Notes under the pieces: generated by a model | Database searches by the model: none | Seen by the model: the letters and a program-made list of their open reading frames with translations, nothing else | Told to the model about the DNA's origin: nothing | Program-made: the position numbers and the translations under genes | Shown here: positions 1 to 7,126 of the stretch, piece after piece | How positions within the stretch are numbered: position 1 is the first letter of the stretch | Layout: the number at the start of each line of letters is the position of its first letter | Assembly (NCBI GenBank): GCA_049889815.1 | Contig: JBMHCR010000006.1 | Span: forward strand, 62,001 to 126,000 | Direction of reading: 5' to 3' | Length of the DNA: 64,000 bases | Source: JBPOFY01 sp049889815 | GTDB lineage: Bacteria; Verrucomicrobiota; Verrucomicrobiia; Opitutales; Coraliomargaritaceae

Positions 1-1048
1 GCTCTTCGCCGTATTGATAGTTGTTCGGAAAACAGATCACGCCGCTGGTTGGGTCGACCAGCGCGTCGTCAACCCGTGCGTAACGGAAGCGCTCTGCTGT
101 ATTGAAGAAGATGATGGTATCGTCCCACCCGAAGTCGGAAGGCTGCTTATTGAATACCGTGATGGTCTCAGTGAAACTGAGTTGTCCGATATTGTCGCTG
201 TTAGCATCTGCTGGTTGGTCCTCGCAAAGGCGGGCTGTTTCTACGGCGCCAGCTGTCGAAATAATTTTATCGGCAGTGATCGTGGTACCGTTGTCGAGCT
301 CGATGGCAGAGGCGCGGCTTCCGCTAGTATGAATTTTTTGGATGCCACACTTCATTTTGCGGACGCCGCCGAGTGAACGATATTTATCCTGCAACAGGCG
401 AATGATCACGCGCACGCCATCAAGAGGACGCGCGAAGCCCTCGAAGAAGAGCGAGCGGAACATGATGGCAAACTGTCCGTAGTCCATATCATGCTCTTCG
501 GCGCTGCCGTAATACATGACAGGGCAAAAGATCATGTCTTCTAGTAGAGGGTCGTTGATATGGCGCTGGACAGCCGTACGAGCAGATGTCGGGATCGCGC
601 CTAGGTTGAAGGCGTCGAGGGTGCGCACTTCCTCCGTAAGTGCGCGGAAGCCGTCGATCTGATTTGGAAATACGCGCGCGATTTCCGACTCGAAAAACGA
701 GAAGTCGTTGCTGAAACCAAGCTCGCAACCAGGGAAGGCGATCTTAGAGCCTTTTTGCGGGCAAAGGTCGAGCGCGTCGTAGGGGATGCGTAGCTGTCGA
801 AGTAGTTTCGTTAGTGGCGTGCCCTTGGTGCCCTTGGGCACGTAGTTGGTCATTGCGTGCAGCCCAACGTCGAACTTGCGGCCGTCCTGACTGTAAAACG
901 AGTTCAGCCCACCAGAGGCATTGTGCCGCTCCAGGACAATGACGTTTTTTTCCGCGAGTGCCAAGCGGATGCCCGCTGCAAGGCCAGCCATACCCGCGCC
1001 GATGATCACGACGTCGAAGTGTTGGTTGTCGAGTGATTGGCTGGGCAT
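1..1048 (-). CDS. FAD-dependent oxidoreductase, phytoene desaturase-like (partial)
   Basis: Reading the minus strand from the ATG at 1048 gives an open frame of 349 codons that runs off the left edge of the window, so the C-terminus is missing. A Rossmann dinucleotide motif, GAGMAGLAAG, lies at about residues 16-25. It is followed by a conserved Glu (VLERHNASGG) that in this fold usually contacts the FAD ribose. The rest reads like the CrtI/phytoene desaturase and amine oxidase superfamily, whose members are usually near 500 residues. The start is 3 nt after the PIN toxin stop codon and has no Shine-Dalgarno, which suggests translational coupling to the toxin. A ketosynthase and an acyl carrier protein are encoded just upstream on the same strand, so an acyl-chain or polyene substrate is plausible. 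The substrate is not shown by the sequence. Confidence 0.8.
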   Translation of the reverse strand, partial: MPSQSLDNQHFDVVIIGAGMAGLAAGIRLALAEKNVIVLERHNASGGLNSFYSQDGRKFDVGLHAMTNYVPKGTKGTPLTKLLRQLRIPYDALDLCPQKGSKIAFPGCELGFSNDFSFFESEIARVFPNQIDGFRALTEEVRTLDAFNLGAIPTSARTAVQRHINDPLLEDMIFCPVMYYGSAEEHDMDYGQFAIMFRSLFFEGFARPLDGVRVIIRLLQDKYRSLGGVRKMKCGIQKIHTSGSRASAIELDNGTTITADKIISTAGAVETARLCEDQPADANSDNIGQLSFTETITVFNKQPSDFGWDDTIIFFNTAERFRYARVDDALVDPTSGVICFPNNYQYGEE

Positions 1049-1051
1049 GGT

Positions 1052-1495
1052 CTAGGGCTGACGTGTTTGCATGTTTGCAAATACTTTAAAGTCATTCGGG
1101 TTTAAGGTGAAGATTTGTGTCAGGCCGTTTTCAATCATGATGCTGGCGATGTTGGCATCGTGGATACGTTTGCCTTTGAGTTCATGTTGAGTGATTAGCC
1201 TTTCCAGGCGCCTTGTTGTTGCATCGTTTTCGTCGAGTAACTGGAGGCATTTACGAAATGATCGAATGTTTTCGATGGCTTTGCTGGATGAGAGGCCGAG
1301 CCCGTTGTTTTCAATTGGCCGTGTTGCGACAACGAGATACTCGCGAAAAACTTGCCCGCATGCAAAGAGTCGATGTGTTCCGTTTATTGCGCATTCGAAT
1401 AGCTTGTGCGATTCAGCGTGCCCAGTTCTCGTATCATCGCTTGCGACGACAAGTATATTCGTATCTACGAAATAAGGTTCAGCGTCCGTCGTCAC
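1052..1495 (-). CDS. PIN-domain toxin (VapC/FitB type)
   Basis: A 147-residue PIN-domain ribonuclease-type toxin. The four acidic residues expected to bind Mg2+ are visible: Asp11 (VDTNIL), Glu52 (FREYL), Asp113 (HDANIA) and Asp135 (NPNDF). I chose a GTG start at 1495 because GGGAGGAAA lies a few bases upstream on the minus strand. A longer in-frame ATG at 1549 would add 18 residues that do not look like the family. The chosen start overlaps the antitoxin gene by 17 nt, so the ribosome-binding site sits inside the antitoxin coding sequence, as is usual in type II modules. Family knowledge: VapC/FitB toxins cleave RNA and are held inactive by the cognate antitoxin. The RNA target cannot be told from the sequence. 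Confidence 0.85.
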   Translation of the reverse strand: MTTDAEPYFVDTNILVVASDDTRTGHAESHKLFECAINGTHRLFACGQVFREYLVVATRPIENNGLGLSSSKAIENIRSFRKCLQLLDENDATTRRLERLITQHELKGKRIHDANIASIMIENGLTQIFTLNPNDFKVFANMQTRQP

Positions 1496-1721
1496 TATAG
1501 ATTTCCTCCCGACTCCATGTGCTGCTGGTTTGTCCGGTGGAGACGACATTCAACTTAAACTTTGGGGTATTTTCAGAATCCTCTTCGGGAGGAGACATTC
1601 GGGCCGCGTCTTCTAACAAAACTTCGACCTCCTTTTGTAAAGATCTCCTGTGACGTGCTGCTCTCTGTTTTAAGCCTTGCACAACTTTATCGTCGAGATT
1701 CCGGATGTGTATTGATTTCAT
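1479..1721 (-). CDS. FitA/VapB-type ribbon-helix-helix antitoxin
   Basis: An 80-residue protein with an N-terminal ribbon-helix-helix segment: strand MKSIHIRNLDD, then helices around LKQRAARHRRSLQKEVEVLL. This is the layout of FitA-like antitoxins. The C-terminal half (about residues 45-80) is polar and probably wraps the toxin. It precedes and overlaps the PIN toxin gene, the normal order for a FitAB/VapBC pair. The ATG lies directly after a candidate promoter and a GGTA-TACC inverted repeat (1725-1741), consistent with autoregulation by the antitoxin or the complex. The module sits between an acyl carrier protein gene and the oxidoreductase gene of the same strand, as if inserted into an older operon. 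Confidence 0.85.
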   Translation of the reverse strand: MKSIHIRNLDDKVVQGLKQRAARHRRSLQKEVEVLLEDAARMSPPEEDSENTPKFKLNVVSTGQTSSTWSREEIYSDDGR

Positions 1722-1724
1722 ACT

Positions 1725-1758
1725 GGTATCAAAATGCTACCGTTTGTGATAAAGTCAA
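1725..1758 (-). promoter_or_regulatory. Candidate promoter and operator of the toxin-antitoxin pair
   Basis: On the minus strand TTGACT (1758-1753) is a good -35 box. The 17-bp imperfect inverted repeat GGTAgCAtttTGaTACC (1741-1725) follows it and ends 3 nt before the antitoxin ATG. The -10 box would lie within the palindrome (ATTTTG or TTTGAT, weak). A palindrome covering the -10/start region is what an autorepressing RHH antitoxin would bind. Binding and start site are inferred. Confidence 0.5.
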
Positions 1759-1874
1759 GTTTCCGCTGTTCTACGAGGCGGTTGTGATGCCGGAGTCGAG
1801 CCTCCCAGATGCAACGAAACACAGGTGATTTGCCTGTGCTAAGCGTTGGGTGAGACATTCGGTCTCGAGAAAAA

Positions 1875-2123
<249 letters not shown>

Positions 2124-2157
2124 GGTAATAAAATGGTAGTGGCGGTGCGTGAATGGC

Positions 2158-3396
2158 TTAGTCTTCGAACTTTTTGACGATGAGAGCAGAGTTGATGCCG
2201 AGCATTCCAAAAGAGTTGTTGAGGATAACTTTGACTGCGTCAACCTTGAGCGGCTCGTTTATTACGAGGTTTGGCATGGCGCATTCTTCATCGAGTTCAT
2301 CGATATTGATGGTTGGGTGGATGATTCCGTCCTCAAATGAAGGCAGATTTCCCGCGAGTTCTAGTGCGCCAGCGGCACCCATACAGTGACCGATGAAGCT
2401 CTTGGTGTTGTTGACATAAGTAGTTGGGCTATTGCCAAAAATTTCTTTGATCGCCTTACACTCCTGGATGTCACCCATCGGGGTTGAAGTGGCATGGGTG
2501 CTTACAATATCGACATCTTCGGGTTTCATGCCGGCGACCTTGAGTGCCTTTTGCATGCACTCTGCCTGACGCTCAGGATTCGGAAGAACGTAGTCGCTAG
2601 CGTCTGAGTTTACGCAATAGCCGACGATCTCAGCGATGATGTTGGCTCCTCGGGCTTGTGCATCTTCCAGGCGCTCGAGCATGTAGATGGCGCCTCCTTC
2701 TGAGACGACGATACCATTGCGTGTTTTATCGAATGGGCGGCTGGTCTTTTTGACGTCGGTTTCGTGTGCGCCAAGAGCACCTTGGCTTTTGAAGCCGGCG
2801 AAAATTCCAAAGGACTGGATACTTTCACTGACGCCGCCCGCAAGTGCAACATCAACTTCGCCGAGACGGAGCATCTGTAGGGCTTGAACGAGTCCTGCGT
2901 TTCCAGCTGCGCAAGCTGCACCGATGGTGTAGTGCGGGCCGGTGATGCCCATGTTGATGGTGATCTCACCAGCAGGGTTGTTCGCAACGGTGCGCGGGTT
3001 GTGGTGGTGTGTCCAGTAACGAGTATCATAGTCGAACTTCGAGATGCTGTAGACCTCGTTTTCGGTTTCTACGTTCCCGTGTTCTGTCGTTCCGATGTAG
3101 ACGCCAATGCGGCTTTTGTCGTAGTTCTCGAAGTCCAGCCCGCTGTTTCCTAGGGCCTCACGAGCGCAGTAGATGGCAATACTTCCAGCACGTGTGCCGA
3201 CTCGAAGCTCTTTGCGCGTTTGGTGCTTTTTGGGATCGAAGTCACAGACGCCTGCTGGAACGTCGCCCATATAGCGCATGTCGATGGTCCGGATGCCAGC
3301 GACTCCATCGAGGAGATTCTTTCGATATTCTTCGAGTGAATTGCCGTTGGGTGAAGTCAGACCAAGACCTGTTATGACTATGCGGGATTGATGCAT
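2158..3396 (-). CDS. Beta-ketoacyl-ACP synthase, FabF-like
   Basis: A 412-residue KAS-II-type condensing enzyme. The Cys-His-His triad is complete: Cys162 in GAACAAGNAG, His301 in STHATSTPMGD and His337 in TKSFIGHCMGAAG. The length matches FabF (about 413). I start at MHQSRIVITGLG (ATG 3396); the frame extends 24 codons further upstream, but that part is not FabF-like. The active-site motifs differ somewhat from housekeeping FabF (AACAAG rather than TACATG). With a private ACP and a phytoene desaturase-like oxidoreductase downstream, a secondary role in an unusual lipid or polyene is more likely than primary fatty acid synthesis. Similar KAS/ACP/desaturase groupings occur in ladderane-type loci of anammox bacteria, but I cannot show orthology. 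Confidence 0.9.
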   Translation of the reverse strand: MHQSRIVITGLGLTSPNGNSLEEYRKNLLDGVAGIRTIDMRYMGDVPAGVCDFDPKKHQTRKELRVGTRAGSIAIYCAREALGNSGLDFENYDKSRIGVYIGTTEHGNVETENEVYSISKFDYDTRYWTHHHNPRTVANNPAGEITINMGITGPHYTIGAACAAGNAGLVQALQMLRLGEVDVALAGGVSESIQSFGIFAGFKSQGALGAHETDVKKTSRPFDKTRNGIVVSEGGAIYMLERLEDAQARGANIIAEIVGYCVNSDASDYVLPNPERQAECMQKALKVAGMKPEDVDIVSTHATSTPMGDIQECKAIKEIFGNSPTTYVNNTKSFIGHCMGAAGALELAGNLPSFEDGIIHPTINIDELDEECAMPNLVINEPLKVDAVKVILNNSFGMLGINSALIVKKFED

Positions 3397-3603
3397 GAAT
3401 AAGCGGTAAGTGTTACCAACGATAGAGATAGGGCTGTCAATAGTGTAAACGGTCATCAATCGGCGCAAATCAACTTTGGATCTTTTCCGCAGACTTTCTG
3501 CTTTGAGCTAGAAAAGGAGAAAACGATCGGTAGTCCGCGTGCTTTCTTGGCTATGGACAAAGAGTTGCAATTTGTACGGGAGTGGCTTTGACTTGCGGTT
3601 ACT

Positions 3604-4236
3604 ATGTCAACAAGTGGATCAGTGACCAAGTCAATCTTTCCTGCGCAGGAAGCGCAGGTTTCGGATCGTGATTTGGATTGGGCAGTGGTTCAGAAAGTTC
3701 GATCCGGCAATGTCGGCGCCTACGATCAGCTTGTTCAGAAGTATCGAGAGCAGATATTTTCGGTCATTTACAACATGACAAGTAACCGAGAAGACGCCTC
3801 TGACCTCACACAAGAGACTTTCATCAAGGCCTTTCAGGCAATTGGACGGTTTAAAGGAAAATCGTCGTTTTTTACCTGGATTTACCGTATTGCGATCAAC
3901 GCAACGATGACCTTTCTCAAAAAGCGCAACCGCCGCCGCTTCATCAGCTACGAAAATATCGACGAAGAAGTCTCAAACTCGGAGATTTTTGAGCGATTGA
4001 CGGTGAAAAACCAGACCGAAAAGGGCGCTCTGCTAAGCGAATTACAGGAAAAATTGAACGATGCGCTGCAAAAGTTGTCTCTTAAGCATCGCACAGTTGT
4101 TGTTTTACATGAAATCGAAGGCCTTGAGCACGCGGAAATAGCCGAAATCACCAAGACATCCATAGGCACCGTCCGCTCACGACTTTATTACGCTAAACAA
4201 CAATTACAGAACTACCTAAAGGATTATATCCGCTAA
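3604..4236 (+). CDS. ECF-family RNA polymerase sigma factor (RpoE-like)
   Basis: A 210-residue ECF (group 4) sigma factor. Region 2 is at about residues 32-100, with YDQLVQKYREQIF, the DASDLTQETFIKAF motif of region 2.2 and FFTWIYRIAINATM of regions 2.3/2.4. Region 4 is at about 145-205, with LSLKHRTVVVLHEIEG and the helix-turn-helix HAEIAEITKTSIGTVRSRL. A basic linker (LKKRNRRRF) joins them. It would direct RNA polymerase to a stress or envelope promoter set. The next gene, 34 nt downstream, is a single-pass membrane protein and the third is an HtrA/PDZ protein, an arrangement reminiscent of rpoE-rseA-degS. The ATG at 3604 leaves a typical short N-terminal tail. Confidence 0.9.
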   Translation: MSTSGSVTKSIFPAQEAQVSDRDLDWAVVQKVRSGNVGAYDQLVQKYREQIFSVIYNMTSNREDASDLTQETFIKAFQAIGRFKGKSSFFTWIYRIAINATMTFLKKRNRRRFISYENIDEEVSNSEIFERLTVKNQTEKGALLSELQEKLNDALQKLSLKHRTVVVLHEIEGLEHAEIAEITKTSIGTVRSRLYYAKQQLQNYLKDYIR

Positions 4237-4270
4237 AACTCTCGCCCGTGCACCACCAGTAATACTGCTT

Positions 4271-4825
4271 ATGACAAAACCAACGAACGACAGTCAAAAA
4301 GAAGTAAAAGTAGAAGATCTGCTGCGCTTGAAGCGTGCTGAGCGTCCCGATGAGGCTTTTTGGGGAAAGTTCGACCGAGAGCTGCATCAGCGTATGATGC
4401 AAACCTTGGTAAAGAAAGACCCGATTCACCTACAAATATGGCGCGCGCTCTCGGCGCGGTTTACTCAAAGCGTGGGCGTAGCGGCAGCGGCAGCTTTTCT
4501 CGCGCTAATGGTGGTTCGCCCTGCCTTCTTGGGCAGCACGGGCGCATCCGATGTGAATTTAGCGCAGGAAAAATCTGCGGTCTTCACTGAGATCGCGTCT
4601 GCAGAGGCACCTGTCTCGGAAATGAATCTTGCGGCATTGGAGGCGACTCGCGATTATTCGATTGAGGGTATTTCCGCTGAGGTGCAGTCGCAGGACGCGA
4701 CGTTCACCCGTGATTTTGGAATGGATGGTTTCGAACTGGCGATGGATGCAGATTTCTCTTCTGATGCAGCATCTGCTCGCCTCTCGTTTGGTAACACCGG
4801 AGTGGCGGCTACACTCGTCTTCTAA
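4271..4825 (+). CDS. Single-pass membrane protein, possible anti-sigma factor
   Basis: A 184-residue protein with a soluble, charged N-terminus (residues 1-60), one hydrophobic segment at about 67-88 (VGVAAAAAFLALMVV) and a C-terminal part of about 95 residues, presumably periplasmic and acidic. It has no zinc-type HxxxCxxC anti-sigma motif and I do not recognise a domain. Position argues for an anti-sigma or sigma-associated role: it follows the ECF sigma gene by 34 nt and precedes the HtrA-like gene by 9 nt, all on one strand. The N-terminal segment with LLRLKRAERPDEAFWGKFD resembles short cytoplasmic helices used to hold sigma factors, but that is inference. Confidence 0.6.
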   Translation: MTKPTNDSQKEVKVEDLLRLKRAERPDEAFWGKFDRELHQRMMQTLVKKDPIHLQIWRALSARFTQSVGVAAAAAFLALMVVRPAFLGSTGASDVNLAQEKSAVFTEIASAEAPVSEMNLAALEATRDYSIEGISAEVQSQDATFTRDFGMDGFELAMDADFSSDAASARLSFGNTGVAATLVF

Positions 4826-4834
4826 GTTTCCTCT

Positions 4835-5890
4835 ATGCCCCTTCGTTTCTGCTGGATTATCACCTTACTGAGTATCTCCGCCGCTGTGGCCCCCGCCACG
4901 CCCGCAGATGCTCTCGCCCTTCAGCAGCGTCTCGTTCAAGTTTTTGAGCAAAACAAAACTTCGATCGTTCGAGTCAAGGCGGCCTACGCTGGTCCTGAAA
5001 AGGATGGCAAAAAGCAGGTCATGCTCCGTGTGGGCACAGGTTTCTTCATCAGCAAGGAAGGCCACGTTTTGGTCAGTGCTAGTCGCGCTGCGGGGGCAGA
5101 ACGCGTTTGGGTCGAGTTTGAAGGCAAGTCATTTGCCGCTGAGCCGATCGGGCATGATCGTTTGACGAATATTTCGGTGCTCAAGGTGATGTCCCCGCCT
5201 GAGGACTTTACGATCATCTCAATTGACTCCTCTGCTGAGCGCCCTGCGTTTGGGTCGATTGCTATCGCGATTGCCTGTCCGCTCGACTTCGATCCTTCGC
5301 CATCGATGGGGATCTTTACTGGTGCCGAAAAGAAATTGGGTAATAAGATCTTTCCGACCGAATATTATCGCACTTCCATTTCGGTAGAAGCGGGGCAGGG
5401 CGGTTGTCCGATTCTGGATTTAAATGGGCGATTTATCGGTATGACGGTTGCCTCTGTCCCGGATTTAGACGCGTCTTACTGCTTGCCGGCAGCTGCGTTG
5501 GCGCGTGTGCGGGACGATTTGCTCTTTTCTGGGCATATCATTCACAGCTGGATGGGTTTTGAGGTGAAGAGCCGTCTGAATCTCGACGACTCACACGTGG
5601 TAACACTCCGAAGCGTCGTTGAGAATGCTCCGGCCGCCGAAGCAGGCCTCCTCCCAGGCGACGAGCTCCATTCGATCGGGGGGCGCGAGATCAATGCCGT
5701 TGAGGACGTGCCAAGCGCTATCTTTTTCACCCGTGCGAATCAGTTTGCATCGATAAAAGTACGCCGCGCTGGAGAGGACCTCGAGTTCTCCGTCAAGACG
5801 CTTCCACGTCCGGAAAAAGACCTTGTTATCTCTGCAGTAGAGACGTCGAGCACATCGCCCTCTACGGTAGATGTAAACGTTGAGAATTAA
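4835..5890 (+). CDS. HtrA/Deg-family protein with PDZ domain, catalytic triad lost
   Basis: A 351-residue exported protein: a signal-like hydrophobic N-terminus (residues 6-20), a trypsin-like double barrel (about 40-230) and a PDZ domain (about 240-325, VVENAPAAEAGLLPGDELHSI). The fold landmarks of HtrA are clear, but all three catalytic positions are changed. The His region reads GHVLVSASRA instead of G-ILTNNHVV. The Asp region reads RLTNISVLKV, with Asn112 for Asp. The nucleophile region reads GQGGCPIL, with Gly189 where GNSGGP has Ser. It is therefore probably a pseudoprotease that binds peptides or partners through PDZ. It follows the ECF sigma factor and a membrane protein, where an active DegS-like protease might be expected. 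Its stop codon overlaps the stop of gcvT on the other strand by 4 nt (TTAA). Confidence 0.8.
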   Translation: MPLRFCWIITLLSISAAVAPATPADALALQQRLVQVFEQNKTSIVRVKAAYAGPEKDGKKQVMLRVGTGFFISKEGHVLVSASRAAGAERVWVEFEGKSFAAEPIGHDRLTNISVLKVMSPPEDFTIISIDSSAERPAFGSIAIAIACPLDFDPSPSMGIFTGAEKKLGNKIFPTEYYRTSISVEAGQGGCPILDLNGRFIGMTVASVPDLDASYCLPAAALARVRDDLLFSGHIIHSWMGFEVKSRLNLDDSHVVTLRSVVENAPAAEAGLLPGDELHSIGGREINAVEDVPSAIFFTRANQFASIKVRRAGEDLEFSVKTLPRPEKDLVISAVETSSTSPSTVDVNVEN

Positions 5891-6972
5891 GCCTTATGTA
5901 AGGGAGCTTTGGCTACCTGAAGTGTCAGCTTGTTGCCGCGTAGATCGACAAAAAGGGGCTTTTCCAAATATCTGTTGTCTACGATGGCGCTGCCGATCGG
6001 GCAATTGATCATCGGCGACAGTGTGCCCGAGAGCACTTTGCCGATATCCTTGCCCGCTTCATCGATGATGTCGGTTCCTTCGCGTGCAATACGCCTTCCA
6101 TCTAGCTTAAAGTGCACAATACGGCGTGGAACTCCCTGCTCTCTTTGCTCACTCAGGGCGTTTTTCCCGATAAAGTCTTCTTTGGTTAATTTCACCGTCC
6201 AGTCTAGGCCCGCCTCCAAAGGTGTGATGCTATCACTCAACTCGTGCCCGTATAGCGGCAGTCCTGCTTCGAGTCGCAGGCTATCGCGGGCGCCCAGACC
6301 GCAGAGTTGGACGCCCATAGAAGCTTTCAGCTCTAGAATGTTTTTTGCGAGTTGTTCAGCGACTTTTGGAGAGCTGTAGATTTCGAAGCCGTCTTCGCCG
6401 GTATAGCCAGTGCGACAGACACGCACCTTCTCGCCAGAGAAGCTCACCTGTTGGTGCCAGAAGCGCTTGATTTCAGATAGACCCGTAATGCCAACTTTCT
6501 CAAGGACAGCTTCAGCCTTTGGTCCTTGAAGAGCCAGCAGCGCATATTCATCAGAGTGGTCTTCGATGTTAACAGCGAGCTTCCAGCGCTCCGCTTGTTT
6601 TAAAAACCAACCAAAATCTTTCTCAATATTGCTCGCATTCACGCAGACCAAAAAAGCGTCCTCGTGGATACGGTAGATGATCAAGTCGTCGATCACGCCG
6701 CCATTGCTCATGCACATTGGGGAGTAGATGGCTTTGCCGACTGGCGCATTGCGCACCGCGTTTACCACGAGGCGGTCGAGGAACAGGGCTGCTTCGGCGC
6801 CTTCGACATGAAATTCTCCCATGTGACTGACATCAAAGAGACCCGCTGCCGTCCGTACCGCCTTGTGCTCTTCGAGAATGCTTGTGTACTGTACCGGCAT
6901 GTTCCAGCCACCGAAATTGACGAAACGGGCGCCTTGCTCGGCGTGGAAATTGTGAAGTGGGATTTTTAACAT
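5887..6972 (-). CDS. gcvT: Glycine cleavage system T protein (aminomethyltransferase)
   Basis: A 361-residue GcvT, the normal family length. It transfers the methylene group from aminomethylated GcvH to tetrahydrofolate. Seen in order: the N-terminal H-ARFVNFGGWNMPVQY motif, LFDVSHMGEF, the folate-binding region with GYTGEDGFEIY (about residues 190-200), and C-terminal LSPMINCPIGSA. I start at MLKIPLHNFHAEQG (6972); the frame runs 34 codons further, but that extension is unlike the family. It is divergent from gcvP with 154 bp between the starts, so a shared regulatory region is likely. No gcvH is visible in the window. Confidence 0.95.
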   Translation of the reverse strand: MLKIPLHNFHAEQGARFVNFGGWNMPVQYTSILEEHKAVRTAAGLFDVSHMGEFHVEGAEAALFLDRLVVNAVRNAPVGKAIYSPMCMSNGGVIDDLIIYRIHEDAFLVCVNASNIEKDFGWFLKQAERWKLAVNIEDHSDEYALLALQGPKAEAVLEKVGITGLSEIKRFWHQQVSFSGEKVRVCRTGYTGEDGFEIYSSPKVAEQLAKNILELKASMGVQLCGLGARDSLRLEAGLPLYGHELSDSITPLEAGLDWTVKLTKEDFIGKNALSEQREQGVPRRIVHFKLDGRRIAREGTDIIDEAGKDIGKVLSGTLSPMINCPIGSAIVDNRYLEKPLFVDLRGNKLTLQVAKAPLHKA

Positions 6973-7044
6973 GTTGGAAGGTGATCGGTGCGCTATCACA
7001 GGAGTATTTTCCGAAATTGTTGCAAAGTTACTTGCGATGGAATG

Positions 7045-7059
7045 AGACAAGCTTTGTCT
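7045..7059. promoter_or_regulatory. Palindrome between gcvT and gcvP
   Basis: AGACAA-GCT-TTGTCT is a perfect inverted repeat with 6-bp arms and a 3-bp spacer. It lies near the middle of the 154-bp divergent gcvT/gcvP intergenic region, where a dimeric regulator could control both genes. I see no conserved glycine riboswitch core here. Function is inferred from position only. Confidence 0.35.
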
Positions 7060-7126
7060 GGCAACTACCAACATGCTAAAGAGTTAAATTGCGGCAACGC
7101 TCATTCCCAATGTCCTGATTATAACT

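Noticed and set aside
2124..2243. 40-residue N-terminal extension of the ACP
   Set aside because: Overlaps the ketosynthase gene, low complexity, and not found in ACPs.
6973..7126. Glycine riboswitch before gcvT or gcvP
   Set aside because: I could not find the conserved tandem aptamer core on either strand; only a short palindrome is present.
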